Assembly: GCF_002443255.2 (NCBI RefSeq) | Contig: NW_019211454.1 | Span: forward strand, 5,365,858-5,429,857 | Direction of reading: 5' to 3' | Source of the DNA: Varroa destructor | Lineage: Eukaryota > Arthropoda > Arachnida > Mesostigmata > Varroidae | DNA: 64,000 bases | Part shown: in pieces, positions 39,701 to 58,337 of the stretch | Layout of the letters: each line of letters opens with the position of its first letter | How positions within the stretch are numbered: the first letter of the stretch is position 1 | Translations under genes and position numbers: made by a program | Notes under the pieces: generated by a model | What the model saw: the letters and a program-made list of their open reading frames with translations, nothing else | What the model was told of the DNA's origin: nothing | Database searches by the model: none

Positions 39701-42299
39701 AGCTTTGTTTCGAAATTGCACTTCTAGATTTTACAGCAAAATTCTTTAGAAACTCCTTTATCAATGCCTATTAGTTAAATTGCTACCTTTCACTTCAGAG
39801 TTTTAATAGATAAAGTATGCAAGCACTTATAAGTTCCTGCTCTTGAATCGGTTACTAGCTTTTACTTCGCTGTTTCAGTATTTTGTACGCAGATTTGTCG
39901 TTTTTGACGGTGTTTTAGCAACACTTTTTACATGAAGTGTGTACGCAATAGAAACGGCCGAGATGAGTTTTCTGCTTCTGGTAAACTATTAAATCCAATC
40001 TCCAAATTGTATTACATTTTCTGATGCATACTAATACGCTGGGACGAGGTGTGATGCAAAGCAACGCCACTTAATTTTTAAATGTTTTGCAAATGCAGCT
40101 ATGAAGACAGCCCTCAAGGACGCCGATATGCCAATTTCTCTCTCGTAGATAACTGGGTAATGTTCGAGAGAACTTCTGCTAGTGACAGACTCGTAGATGA
40201 TTAAACGGGTCGTTTTCGGTCTGCATCGTAAAATAACCTGCCATGTGTAAGCTCAACTATTGTGCTTAGGCATATCAATGGAACTATAGGTGTTCGTTGA
40301 AGGGCTTATGATATGACCTTGCGCTCAACTTTGATAAGAGATCGCGCATGGATTCATGTATAATTTGATGATTTTCCGAACTCAATGAACCAAAATTGAT
40401 AAACAGTCCTCAGAAAATACAACGTCAATGACACAAAACCGGTCATAATTAGTCTGCTAACGTTAGTGCTAAACAGTAACTGCTAGAAGCTGCAACCAGA
40501 ATACGATTGGCCCAAGGGTAGTTGTTGGCACTATGTGAAGTACTAAGTTGGAGCAAAATTCCTGCGTTTATATATATTTGTATATCAGAAGTAAATAATA
40601 ATAGAAGGTCAATGGGAAGGCAATGAGGATATAAAGGAAATTCTATGTCATCAAAAGGCCAAACTTGGCGTAAGTCAGATAACTTAGGGCATTTTAACGA
40701 CATGTCGTTTGTTAGCAGTACGGAGATGTACCGAGTCACCGAGGCAACGTGGGCAAGTTGTGATGTGCTGAGCTTGCGGTTAAGTGAGCTAAGATTATGT
40801 AGTTCGGCAAGTTGAGCAGAAAAAACTGCAACTTAGTAATAGTAGTTATTAAAATGGTTGTTGATACATAAGCCGGCAGGGAAGCTAGGTTAGGCTCGTA
40901 CGAGCTAATAGGACAATCCGACATGTTACCATTTTTTCTTGTAGCAAAATAACACAAAGAGCCGAGATGGCAGATATAATCTCGGAACGCTTTTCATCCA
41001 TTTTCGGTGTATCTTCAACATTAAGCCTAATTACCCCTAATTTAACCCCCCAGTCTTTTAACCCCCCAGGAAAAACTAATATCTAATAAGATAGATGAAT
41101 CACTCGATCTCAAGAGTCGGTTATTCTAGAAAGGCACAATGTGACCAAGGGAGTGGATGAGTTTTAGAGCGCTTGTCTACTGAAAAAATTTGAGGCTGTA
41201 TTCGATTGAAGCGGTTTAGAAGGTTATGAAAGCTTTAGGTTTTCAAAAGCTTTTTGGTCCCTCTTAAAAGACTCCAGTATAGGTGAAATCGATAAAAGTT
41301 TTATACATTAAGTGAACTAATTAAGCTACAGATACCGAATATTTTGATTGAACCAAGTTCAATATCTATCAATGGCGTATTCTGCGAATGCTGGTAGGTT
41401 GATGCCATACGGACGACTTCGAGAGTTTCTATACATTTCGATCTCAAATTTTATCCAATATATGAATCTCCCTTAATATCTAATCTGGTTAGAGTTTCTC
41501 AACGTATTATATATGCGTGAAATAAAAGGTTCAGCCAGTTTAATTTACGTATTTATTTGGCTTCTATCACTTTATGGCGCCTATTATATAATTTCAATTT
41601 ATGCACTCTAAATACGAGTGCATAAATGTGCACTGCGTTTACCTGATAAGCGGAACGAATGGATTTTCATTGTCCACCAGAATAGCGCAAAACTATTATA
41701 GATCCTATAATGCACTATCTATTCAAACTTTTTTTGCGTGTCGGCACCAAAGATCTGAGTTTGTTCTATGGACATAATGGCGACGTCGCGTGAAGGTCAT
41801 ATACTAACGGCTATTGCCGATCCGGTCCACTGAATGTGGAGACGGCTCTAAGCAATTGAGGCCTACTTGATCAGGGTTGTGTGATTGGTAAACATGCTGC
41901 GCCAATAGCTATCAGGTAGCTAAAAAGGTTGATCGTATCTGATAATAGCCGAAAGGTGACGCCGCATGCGTTTATTAGAGCAGAAAACTCTATGACACCT
42001 AAAAGCCTATCGTACAGTTAACTGCGTAGTACTAGGCCAAAACATAATGGTCGTTTTTTTCACCTGCCAAAAAAAACGTCGCGTTTCACCCTCAAATTCT
42101 AGCAGCAAATTGGCTTATTATGCATTCGCTGTCCACTTAACTCAATTATTAGTCTCAATTAACTTCTGGCCAGAGAATTTCCGGTCTGGTATTGAAGAAC
42201 TTACTACGATTTTTCTAGAAGAGCGAAAAATCTTTGAGCGGGAAAAAAACAAGCAAATTTTTGATCTGTTCTAAAACACCACACATTTCTACCTAAAAT
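36797..42299. other. AT-rich intergenic DNA
   Basis: Only short frames. Contains AT repeats at 37708 and an ATA repeat near 39556. No gene seen. Confidence 0.6.
41041..41069. repeat. 16-bp tandem repeat
   Basis: TTTAACCCCCCAG occurs at 41041 and 41057, separated by TCT. Confidence 0.85.
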
Positions 42300-45042
42300 A
42301 GACACTCAACGAAATGAGTACAGGGTCAGCATTCGTCGGGGCGGAACGTTTTTATTTAACCTTGGTACCAAGCTATACGATCATGATGATGAATAATAAT
42401 AGGACAAATAATAAATGGATCATAGCTGTTGTCCACTGTTTACTTATACTGCTGTTTGTTGTTGAAGTTGTGGTCGTCATCGTCCGTACTGTAATATAAA
42501 GACACCAGTAGATGATTCGAATATCAATAATCATAATAAGAGTTATTAATATTATACCATAATCATAATCATGTAGTATTCTTCGTATCCTTATTACTCA
42601 TATTAGGAAGTAATTTTTCACGTTTGTGTTCATCATTTTTCTTCTTCGTATCGCGTGTTATCGTTTGTTTTTCTGGTTGTTATTGTTGTCGTCTATTTAT
42701 CATGATACTCAGTAGATATAATAGGGTTGATTATTATCAAACATCAGTGGATTCTTGATGAACCGTTGGCTTAATTCGTCTGCTATCTGTTGTCATGACA
42801 TTACCAGTGATGTACCCTAATCATAATCCTGTCTAAATAGAACTTCATAGTATACCTGTCACGATTACCAAGTCATAGGTGTTTTGAGACAAGGAAACAC
42901 ATTCGTTTTTGTTGCTTTCACTGTTCTTGAACTGGTTCCGTTATGGTTGACACAGAATTAGTTCTACTAACAACCTGTTTCGCACTGACGTTAGCTGTTT
43001 ATAATCTTAATCAGATGTTCTCATATTTATCAAAATGGTACACCTGTTTTTCACCAGCTATCTGCTCTCGGCACCATTGAAACACTATATAGTTAGGTTT
43101 GTTTGTGTCTGCTTACTATCGATTGTTGCTTCCTCATAATGTTTTTTTTTGTTTTGTTGATCTCGGGAAGGTTTTTGTCGGTTTTCTTATTTGTTATAGT
43201 TTTCGATTCCTTCTTGACGAATAATCGTCAATTAAGGACGGAACAGGCAGCCAGAAACGTCATAGGTCAACGTAGATCGAGTCTAACCGAGGTGTACCCA
43301 CTGATTATAGAAGAGTGCACGCACACAATGTTGCTCATTTTTCGACGCGTTTGACCTTTAGCCGAGTGGACTGGCCCGAACGCCAAGGGATAAACAACGT
43401 GTTCGCAAATGTATCAGATGCATTTAATTTAAATGTTTTAGCAAGCTCGCTTGGCATAGATCGAATGCACCCTTTTTCCTCTGGGCACAGCTTAAAACAA
43501 CCAGATCAGACTCGAACGTTCAACTGCTTCCGATTTTACATCAAACCGAGCGCTCCATAAACGTCTGGCTGTCTGGCCAGAAAATCACTGCAGATATCGT
43601 TATTTTCCTCTGCAGCAAAGGTGTCCAATAACAGGGCACAGTGCATTTTGCGTGTGCACGCTAGCAAATGTAGTTCTGACCCAGCGTGAACCAACTGTGA
43701 TGGCAGCGGATGATTGCTTAATGGAAACAAAATAAGCTTTAAAATTGCAGAGCATCACTATCACCCCCATACGTGTAAAGACTCAGCTGCGAAGCATGCT
43801 TTTTCTATTTGCTTGTACGAAACTTCAGTAAGTTGTTCGTGTATATAATCGTAACCGCAAGCATTAATATGAGAGAGAATTACGTTTATGTGATCCATTA
43901 TTCGGTTCCATCGTCGTCTCCGCAAGTCAGTCTGTCGTCTATGTCTATGCATCCATGAATCTCGCAGCAGTGGTAGTAATAATTATTCCGTATTCTTTTG
44001 TTAATTTCTGTTTATCTTTTTACCGTTTCTATAGATGATATAGTGTTTAGCATGACGCCATTCATTATATCATAGAAGGGTCGGACATCGGCATTATGTC
44101 TATTGCCTTTTTCATGTATGATGGCTGAGCGTTTCGCTTCGACGCAACGTAACTGCTTAATCATAGCAGGAAGAATAATGTTATAGCTCTATTCGTCACG
44201 TTTGTTTGCGTGTCACTATTTGTCAGTATTTGCGTAGCGATGTTGAAGAACGTAGTACACATCATAGAGATATATCTGTTACGTATTCATACTTTGTCTT
44301 CCAGCACTCTAATCATATAATCAGTATACTTAATAATATAATCGCTGGTATCGTTCTTCGCATCATTCTTATTAGTAATTATTATCATCATCATCATGAG
44401 TTTTATTATCAGTACTATTCATCAATATTATTTCTCATTGACACAGAATAGTTATAATAACCGTAGTAATTATCATAATATCAGCAATAATCATGACATT
44501 GTTTGATATTGTTGTTGCTGTATGTATTGTTGTTTGTTTGTTTGTTTTTACTTTTTGTTTATTTCTTGTTACTATACGTAGTATCGTTTTGTTATTATTA
44601 ATATATCATGATGATATTTTCTTCTCAAAGACACCAGTCAAGAATATGCGCGCCACACTTTTCCATGTTTCTGGTCGCTCTCATCACCTCCGTCGGCCAG
44701 TTCATCGTTGTCTTTATCGTGTCATCGTCTTTTACCGTTCCATGTTTTTGCCTGTATTTCCTTTTACATCCAGCTTATTAACTCGCGTATTGTTTCTTTC
44801 TAAACCCTCGTTCTGTGTCAATATAAACACTTATGTATTTCATTTCTAATTCTATCTATTAGTCATATTGTTGCCTAGATGGTATTGTCATTATAATCAT
44901 GTAATCTATCGAATCCGGATCGGACGCGTAGCAATCACTTGCGATGTAACGGTCATGACAAAGGCAATCAATAGCTCACAATGACAGCAATAATAATAAT
45001 GATCAGAATATAACTGCAATCATAACAATTCATGATTCTTAA

Positions 45043-45073
<31 letters not shown>

Positions 45074-48000
45074 GCGTTATTAGTCTTACATATCTCTATA
45101 GAGACTTTCATAAATCTAAGGCTTTTCAGCGCTTTAGCCTGCGGTGCACAATGGGATAAAGGGCAGATGCACCCGCACTGTTCTAACGCGATCTGAGAGC
45201 GTTCAATAACGCAGAAAAAAATTTCAACAAATAATAGCCGTTTAATTATATCTCTCCACCTATTCTCATCGAATAAAAACTGTATGGGTTTGCTTCTCCG
45301 TTCACTCTATGACGTCCCTCTATCTAGCATCTATATTTACTCGTTCTACGGCATTTCTTGTCAATTACATTCTTTTGTTAAGTTATTTTCTGAACATTTT
45401 CTATTTCGCTCGCACTGCCGTACACGGGATATGCTGGTTAGCATGTAGCCACATGTACATCCTGTTGATGGTACTATATCTTTCTTCAAGTGCAATATTT
45501 CATACAGTTTCCGGCATATCTAAATTATTACTATCCCTATTATTATGAGTGATAATAGTAGCCAACATCCATGTTAATGTCTAGTTCTACATAGGCTTGA
45601 ACCAGGTCTGCCATCAAGATGACCAGATGGGATAATCGCATGCCTCTTTGACATTCCCAGTCATCGAACGGGAGAGAGAAACAAAATATGCACTTTCTGC
45701 CACCATAATTGTTTGCACATGTAATAAGAAAGGCGGAGCTAAATAATGGCCATGCCCGATTTCGTATATTGGAGCATATCTACACACAAGAATCCGAAAG
45801 CCACTGGTCAGCATTGAATTAATAATTATTCGATCAACGGCACATTTGCACAAAGATCTGGAAGCATGAACAGTTGAGAATCCGCGCTACGCTATTGTAT
45901 AATCAAGCGAAGATCAAAATTTCTTACACTCGATTCCATGCTAAATATCCGCCAATACATGTTTCGTACCGAAATTTTATGTTTTTGATCATAATTATAC
46001 CACGACAACAGCTGACCGCGGCTATCAGTAGCAATTTCTTGTGCTGTCCTGTGCTAAAGCTTGAGATTAAAGAAAAGAAACTGGGGTACATCACCTTATT
46101 ATCGTATCAAGACGCGATTGCTTATTAGATACACACCCATCTGCTCGGCGCGCACTGACTATTTTCCGCTCTTTGTATGACAATTTAGCAGACGAGATTT
46201 TCGGCGACGGCGCCAAGTTCAAGTTGGCCTCACTGTTCTCAATTTAGTTCAGTAGCATTAGATGGTGGAACAGACATCGGTCGCATAATTTGTTTGAATT
46301 TTTTATCAATTTTACAGTACCGGATCTTTCTGCAGAGTATTTACTTACGAATGACAATGTTCAATGGTCTGCAAAAAAAATTCAAGGTTTACGGCTGTCT
46401 AAACAATGCTCTGTCTATCATTAGGCGCGGGTTCGATGACAACGAATATCGGCTAGAACAGATTATGGTTGTACTTTAGCGAATAATAACACCATAGGTT
46501 AACATGATCCCTAATCAACTCAATTGACACAACAAAAAGCGATTCTCTCAGTAGCAGCGTTTCTCCGTTGTCCGTTCAGTTGTAATAGTTACACCTTCAA
46601 GCACACTTCTCACCTTGTTATCGTATTATCTTCTTCCTTTGTTATTGTTGTCGTAACTTATTATGGTAACGTTACAATAGTAATAACTGTGAGAGTAATG
46701 ATGACTTGGGTATTTCCCGCCTTTTACATTCGGAAAACATCCGAAACCTAATAAATCTCATATCGCTATCATGATATGGAAACTAATAATAATTATTTAA
46801 CTGCAAGAATAAGCATTTTTATCATAATAGTATAATAATTTTAATGATCATGTTATGCTAATTGCTTTTCCAGAGCTTGGTTTTTTTGTTTCTCTGCATT
46901 CCTGCTATATCCGTCAGTATCCTCTGTCAGGCAGTGGGCAATAGCCAACTCAGGGGCATCCGCCTCAGAAGACGCCACATGCCGTTCCCGTTATATGTTG
47001 GTTGCTCATTTAATTGGTTTGTTTGTTTTCAATCAATTGCAGTAATATTTATCGTACTAGACATATGATGGTATGCCATACTAATTATTCTTATCATTAA
47101 CGTTGTTATTATTATCATCATCATCAGTATTTATGGGTCAACATTGTATGCATTACGATTAATATTATTATTATCATCGTTATGTTTACGGCTTTTTTTT
47201 TAATATTGTATTGTAGTTTCCAGTTTTTAGAGGGATATTATTGTTGTTGTTATTATTATAATCAGCGATTATAGTGTCCTTACTTATATTTTTTTGCTCT
47301 AACATCAACCAGTTCGTTTTTTCCCATTTCACATTATCTGTGTGTTGTTGGTTGTAATTGCGGTTGTCGATAGATTTTGTTTCGCTTTATTACGATGATG
47401 CCATTGCGGTTACTGTTTCGCCATTGGGTCATTGTATGTTCCTTATATTATTTTAGCGCATTGGTCACAACACATCTATGGAATATTACTATTGAATGGT
47501 GAGAGAGCATTTTTTAATAGCATAATTATTCGTATTATTATAGTGGGTTATAGTCTCGCTCATACTTCCTTTCGTGACAATTTTATGACAAAATAACAGT
47601 ATTACCCATATAATCTAAATCATATCGTGTGGTTTCCTGTCGTTGTCGATATTAATGTGATTATTATTATTATCATCACCATAATTTTTATCATGGCTTA
47701 CTTGTGGTTTATCGTTTTTTCATAATCATGGGTATGTTCTTCGTATTGTGTTGTACCTGTCTAAGTAACAGTATCAAGTATTTAGCTCATTATTTAACAT
47801 CTGTTCATATTATTTCACTATCTGACGTATTATGTCGCGGCACAAATTCGATTGTTGTTATTGGTTGCTTTTAATTATACTCATGAAGACAATCATCAAG
47901 TATTTATTGTCATAATATTTAATGTAGTAATATAATGTCGCTCCATAATATTCGTCATCCCTTATGATTATTCTTATTAGTATTATTGTTCTCATATTGT

Positions 48001-48200
48001 CGATACTATTCGTATGACGGTTGTTGTGTGATAGGTTACCTGTTGTTGTTGTTGTTGTTGTTGTTTGCTGCAGCGCAATCAGTCGATAGATTAGCCAATT
48101 TATTTTGTGGTGATCTGTCTTTTCCAGTTTCAGAGTCAATGTCTAATTAATTCGTCGTTAATATTGTGATAAAGTCGTTAGCTTGCAACTGTCTTATCAT
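42300..48200 (+). repeat. T-rich, triplet-biased low-complexity tract (TTA/TTG/ATC)
   Basis: Over almost 6 kb the + strand is dominated by short runs of TTA, TTG and ATC triplets, with clear repeats at 45042-45073 (ATT) and 48041-48066 (GTT). Open frames here are short and built from these triplets; none has a domain. Probably slippage-driven cryptic simple sequence. Confidence 0.6.
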
Positions 48201-48220
48201 CGTCTCTATCAATACCTACA

Positions 48221-48225
<5 letters not shown>

Positions 48226-48274
<49 letters not shown>
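48226..48274. repeat. AT dinucleotide microsatellite, about 24 units
   Basis: Uninterrupted alternating A and T, the longest pure AT run in the window. A second one follows at 48432-48452. Confidence 0.97.
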
Positions 48275-48277
<3 letters not shown>

Positions 48278-48452
48278 CGTCACCTGCACCTCCTTGTATA
48301 TCTTTGGGCCTCTGCTTCGAGTCTGTCTGTATATTAGCTTCTTATCATCCTACGTTGACCCTTTTACGGAGGAGCTTATTGTGTGTCCCTGTTTTTCGTT
48401 TTTATCTTACCCACTTGTGTGTGGTGTCGGTGTATATATATATATATATATC

Positions 48453-49870
48453 TAGTCGGATATCATTTTGCTTTTTCAGCATTATAAAATACAGCGTCGC
48501 TCGATCGGTTGGTTTGGTCAGATCAGACAGTTGCACAGCTTTAAGCGTTATCAAATGTATGTGGAAGACGCCAGGCCAAAATCTAACGACAAATCGTTCC
48601 CCACGCCCGCGTATCGTCCTTCCGAAAATCGTTTTGTTGTTTTACTATAACCCAACTACCTCCCGTTAGCCTCTACAGTTCCGCAGCTAAATTGCTGCCT
48701 GAGGCATTTGTACGAAGTAAAGCTCATCGAAATCTCCCTAGGATCCATTTCTATTCATATCGCTGCTTTTTTACCAGTCCCTCTCTGGGGTTCTCCTAAC
48801 GACATTTTCACTTCTGCCATGTATGATGTTTCCGCCGCTGGCTTCGAGACATGAGTCCTCGACAAATCGTCCGTGTCCACTAAAATGTATCCGTGGGGTC
48901 GCTCATACAACTTACACGCCCCCTTTTTGAGCGAGTGTCCCACCAACACAACTGTATAGGGCAAAACCCGCGGCTCCGCCATTAAGTCTTTCATATCCTC
49001 TTTTCTTCACATGTATGTATATATATATTTATATCTAGTATATATATATAGCATTAAATATATATATATATATATTATAAATACACCCTTAAAGACCACC
49101 TATTTACCGTTTGCTGTTCCTTTCCTTTGTATCTTAAAGGGGGTTCCTCTAACGTGCAGTAAGTGTTGTGACAGCGGCAAGGCCTAGACGCACGCGGTGG
49201 TTAAGTTTACACGGACGGTATCTATCTATGTCTTTATGTCGCTTTGCCTCCAGCATTATCATCAATCTCTTCATTATCTTCCTCTTTTACTCCTGTTATA
49301 TATCGCTAACGTTATTGATACGACGTTTACATATCGTTCTCATTTTTCTCTGCCGGACCGCGCATCTCCAACATTTCTGGCTTTCGAATAACGCGCCGAA
49401 CTACGACACACTTTAAAGATCTTTGCCGGGCAAAAGACACCACGGGCAAAGAGGCGCCGCTGGCACGAATCGACCTAAACGGAGATACGCGGCTTTCGCG
49501 CACCGGCTCACAAGGACATCCGAGACGTGTAGGGGAACTGGCGTCGAAAGGCTTATGCTAAAAGGACCTGGCGCAAAAAATAGAGCCATTTTTTCAGTTT
49601 TATTAAGTAATATCCAATGACCTGATAATCACCACTAGATCGACTTCGTTTGTAGCACAATGATGAGTTTGGATGTTCCCCACTGGAGTGGCACATGCAC
49701 AATAATGCCGGAGGGGGCACAAATCGCTTTTCCGTTCTGTTAAAGTGTGGCTGAATCGCCGATTACGCTGCACAGGGCACTTTCCTTATAGAAGAAAAAG
49801 CCCAAAACGATAACATTTAAACTTAAACCAAATATAATCATTCTTAGATTATTATCCATTGTTGTTTGTT
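48453..49870. other. Spacer beyond the Imp 3' end
   Basis: Short frames and TA repeats; no gene recognised. Confidence 0.5.
49015..49078. repeat. Imperfect TA-rich repeat
   Basis: Several TATATA blocks broken by TTTATATCTAG and GCATTAAA segments. Confidence 0.85.
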
Positions 49871-49876
49871 TTTATT
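49871..49876 (-). terminator. Candidate Imp polyadenylation signal AATAAA
   Basis: Canonical hexamer on the - strand about 545 nt beyond the predicted last stop codon. ATTAAA variants at 50044-50039 and 51308-51303 are alternatives; the latter would suit a transcript that stops just after KH4. Confidence 0.3.
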
Positions 49877-50420
49877 CCGTATTATTATAGTAATAATTAA
49901 GTTGATTCCTCACACCAAAACGTCCGCCCCGTTTTTTGTCCCGGAAACGCGCCGTAACCACCAGAAGCCCAGAACCACACACGGTCAGCTATTTGTTAAA
50001 CAAATTATCAATTAATCGAATCGAGTAAAAATTCGTTCTTTAATATTTGTATTAGCTCATTGTTGACTTAGCATAGTGCTATTCTCATCGTTATTAGCTT
50101 TGTCAACATCTATGCCACACCGACAATTTGAGGAAACTGCTTATTCGCAATGGGTGTGGATGCGATTTTATGAGTCATGTGTGTTTTCGCTACCTCGGGC
50201 TGGCGTGCGCTTCCGAAACGGAAAAGTGTGAGAATCGTCCATCACCCCGACCGCTCATGTCTTGTTGAAAATATTAGTTGGTGGTGTTTGTTCACTTGTT
50301 CCTATTGTTGTTGTTATGGTGGTAAATGTTCACGATGCTGTTTATGCTGTTGATATTATTACTGGTGTTTCTTCGCGGTCGACATCGTGTTCCAGACCGA
50401 GCCTGCGCGGTACGCACATG

Positions 50421-54766
<4,346 letters not shown>

Positions 54767-56260
54767 CTGCGAACCGCAGCATACCAACCAGTAGTAAATG
54801 ACAGAACGACCGAAGTGAGTGATGGTTAGTAATGACGGCGCGACATCGGACCCATAAGAAAATATGAAGATGATATACGAACAAGTACGACATAATGTTA
54901 GCACAGGTTACTATAAAAAATACCAAAATATACTGCGACCTTGGTTAGAGCAGAACATATTAATCATTCGTAAATAAAAATAAGATTCAAACAACAACAG
55001 CAACAACAACAAACCTACTAGTTTCGGTTGCTATATTGAGCATAGATCAGTTGGGGCGGAATAGCCTGTAATCAGTGCATCTAATATCATGCGATCCGCA
55101 CCAAGAGTGTCTTTGAGCATCCGTTGGATATACTAAATGCATTGACACTCACAACTCAAACAATCGATTTGATTGTTTATCATTGAACAAAAATTTATAT
55201 CAGATAAAATTTGAGGAATCCTAAAAGGCATTACACTTACTACAGCATGAAACACGCTCGCGATGACAAATTAGCAAAGCAGACATCAAGAAGATTTTCA
55301 AAACAAAAAAAAAGTAGACTTAAAAAAAATATTATAAAACAATTACTTCCAAGAACAACGATAACAAAAAAACAACACAAACCGCGGAACTTATAAAACT
55401 CTAAAATCTTGATATATAGATAGAACATTATGGAGTACAAGTTCAGGCCGAATATCTCCGAACACCCCGTATTGATGAGGTGCAAATGTTGGCCCAAAAT
55501 TCATCTGTTATAAGCTGTGGCGCTTGCCCTCTACAAGGGGTAAGGGGCAAATAAATGGAAGACTTCCGTTGAGTCCATTTCATAACAGGCTCACAGCTAT
55601 TTTGATGAGGCTGGTCTCAAGCTGGCACTCGTAGACTGCTCTATATAAAGCGAGCACTAAAGAAGAAAGACGGTATTTTTAGGCACACCGTTTTGCAAGT
55701 ACATCTTGCATTTAATTCAGTTACAATGTATTCGCGCTTATGAGGCATTGTAGGGTTCACCAAATTGACCAGGTTTGTCAATTGTATTACTTTTACGTAT
55801 TTTTTTCTTCAATCACCTTTATCGGATAGCATGTGATTTGCAGAACTTGCGTGATAAATTTGACTTCGGAGCTAGGTATACTGAGTAGCATGTAACGAAA
55901 TGGTAGTACCATTAAGCTTGTTCAAAGATTCAGTGTTTAAATCAACACGATGTCCAATTACTGTTAGATCAGGTACATATATATACTTTCATGATTTCCC
56001 AATGTAACGAGTGATGCATCACATACGACATATGCAAGGCTTAAACTAAAATTAGAAAACATTAATCCTTATTTCGTAGAGCGAGACACGCCAATAGTTG
56101 CCTCATTGAGCATCATTAAACATACTGGCGAAAAAATCACTCCGGGAATAAAACTGGGAGATATCAGAGCCGAATAGACCATTACTGAATATAATCAGAA
56201 ATTTATTGTGCAGACACCTTGAAATATGCCGATTCGCAGCGCAATCACTAAGAGCAAAAA

Positions 56261-56334
56261 AAATTAGTCGACTACAAAAGTTCCGTATTATAGTACTAAA
56301 TTAGTCGACTACAAAAGTTACGCCTTATAGTGCT
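56261..56334. repeat. 37-bp tandem duplication
   Basis: Two adjacent copies starting AAATTAGTCGACTACAAAAG, diverged at a few positions in the second half. Confidence 0.9.
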
Positions 56335-56400
56335 CAGTCTAAAAATACATTATACTATATTTGTTTAGGCATTTTAGCCTACTTGAATCTCCTACTAGCT

Positions 56401-56433
56401 ACCTAGCAGACTAACGAGGTTTGTCTGCTAGGT
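56401..56433. repeat. Perfect 11-bp inverted repeat (hairpin)
   Basis: ACCTAGCAGAC at 56401-56411 and its exact complement GTCTGCTAGGT at 56423-56433, with an 11-nt loop. Confidence 0.9.
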
Positions 56434-58290
56434 TACCATCAAACACAGCTACGCTGAAAAATAGTAGCACCGATACACACTCTTCGGCATGAATACAAAA
56501 TAGTGTTTGTATAATCAGTTATCTAATAATCTTCTATTATATTTTCATTAGTTGGGTTGGCTTTCTCTTGGTTTCGAAGCCACGTACGAAACCTTCCTAA
56601 TAAATGCTTTACTTTCCTTCTATATGATACCGTCTGCATGGTGACCACCGGTAATCGGCACAATCTTATTCTCGGTCACTGCTCCCGGACATCGAAATGA
56701 CAAAACCGACCGCGAGAAAGACGGCCATGGGGTCAGTAGAGACTGAGCGCACCCAGGCAAACGCCATGGCACCACGAGCAAGCTAGCTGCGTGCGAGCAC
56801 GAATATTTACGGGAAAATTAATGCCTATGTGGTAGTCGGCTGGCTAAACGGGGGTGAAGGATGCTTACAGGGAAGGAAAAATATCTTTAACAAATATAAC
56901 AGAACGATGATAAAAGCGACAATGACTTCTTGCCATGCACCCATTCGACGATATCGTGCTAACTTCGCATCGAATCGTTTGCAGCATCTTGTCAGCCTTC
57001 TTATCATGTTTTCATTCATTAGCTAGTAGAATCAAAATCTACTCTATCGAAAGGTAAAACAGACCGGCGCCTGGGCGGTGGTCCCTGGCCATGATTAGGA
57101 TATGTGCGTGGCGCATTCCCAGACGTTTGTTACTGTCAGTCCATCCACGATACACAGGTAACAGTTATCAGAACAATGTTAAGTGCTGCTAGACACAACG
57201 ACGACGATAATGATCCAGTCCATTCAAGGTGACTAAGCTGCATAATCGCAATGAGCGACGACAAAAACTAAAAACCAATAAAAGATTTACTCAAGAGAGC
57301 ACGCATTCCATGAAAGCAATTTTTTTTACTCAAGCCTTCTGCCTGAAACGGTTACAACAAAGAGGAAGAGAACGCGCATAATGAAATTAGAGCTTTAAGC
57401 GCGAAACAATTAGCAGCAAATATTCACAGGAAGTTCAAAAGAGATCACAATCTGTTAGTAAAATATTTTTGGTATGAGTGCTACTTGCACAGTCTAAAAA
57501 AGAAGCACCAAACTGGATCACTATGACATAACTGATACTAAAGCGACTACACGAATATTACAAACAAGTTAAGCAAAAATCACTAGCCTGCACTGAGTAT
57601 AAAATACGGCACCTATGAGACGTCACAATCATATGCTACTCGTGTGTAAATTCTGTAGACTTTTAGATTACCAGTGAATTGAGTTTTCCGTTTATCCTAC
57701 CATTACTATCGTTCCACCTCTAATAAATTAGCACAACGTCATTTATAGGACGTAACCGGGAGATCAAACAGTCGGCAGGAACAAAAAAACACAGGCTTCA
57801 AATAAAACAAGAACTAATGAATAAAAGCAAACCGACGACCAACTAATATAAGCGCAGAAACAAAAACCGTGAACATCCATTAAAAACAACAGCGCATGAT
57901 TCATTGATTTCCTCATCACCGTTCATTTGCGATAATGTGCGGCCAATTTTTCTCGATATTTTCCACTCGCCCAAAAATCGCAACGCCAGCGAAACAAAGA
58001 AAAACTCACTCCGTTCATTTCTCTCAAGCAACAACAAAAACACAAAATTTCATGAATCAATCAATCAATCAGATCAAGCAGTTAATCATCTCTACCTTCG
58101 ATCTTGTGTCAGTCAGTACTGCCCTTAAGAGTTGGCACACTTCAATGGAAATCACAACGGAGAGGCACGGCCTCACTGCTATGTCATCTTCCTTTCATTG
58201 AGCCCATGTGTCGCCTCCAGTTCTGGAAACCAGTTCCCACCATCGGATCGGAAGTTTCCTACTTCACTCGAATGGCAAGTCGAATGGCTA

Positions 58291-58337
58291 TGTAGTAGTA
58301 GTAGTAGTAGTAGTAGTAGTTGTTGTTGTTGTTGTAG
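58291..58337. repeat. GTA/GTT triplet repeat
   Basis: About ten GTA units followed by about six GTT/TTG units. Confidence 0.95.

Noticed and set aside
46427..46445. GGTTCGATG resembling a tRNA T-loop
   Set aside because: Flanking arms do not pair and no A box is present at the right distance.
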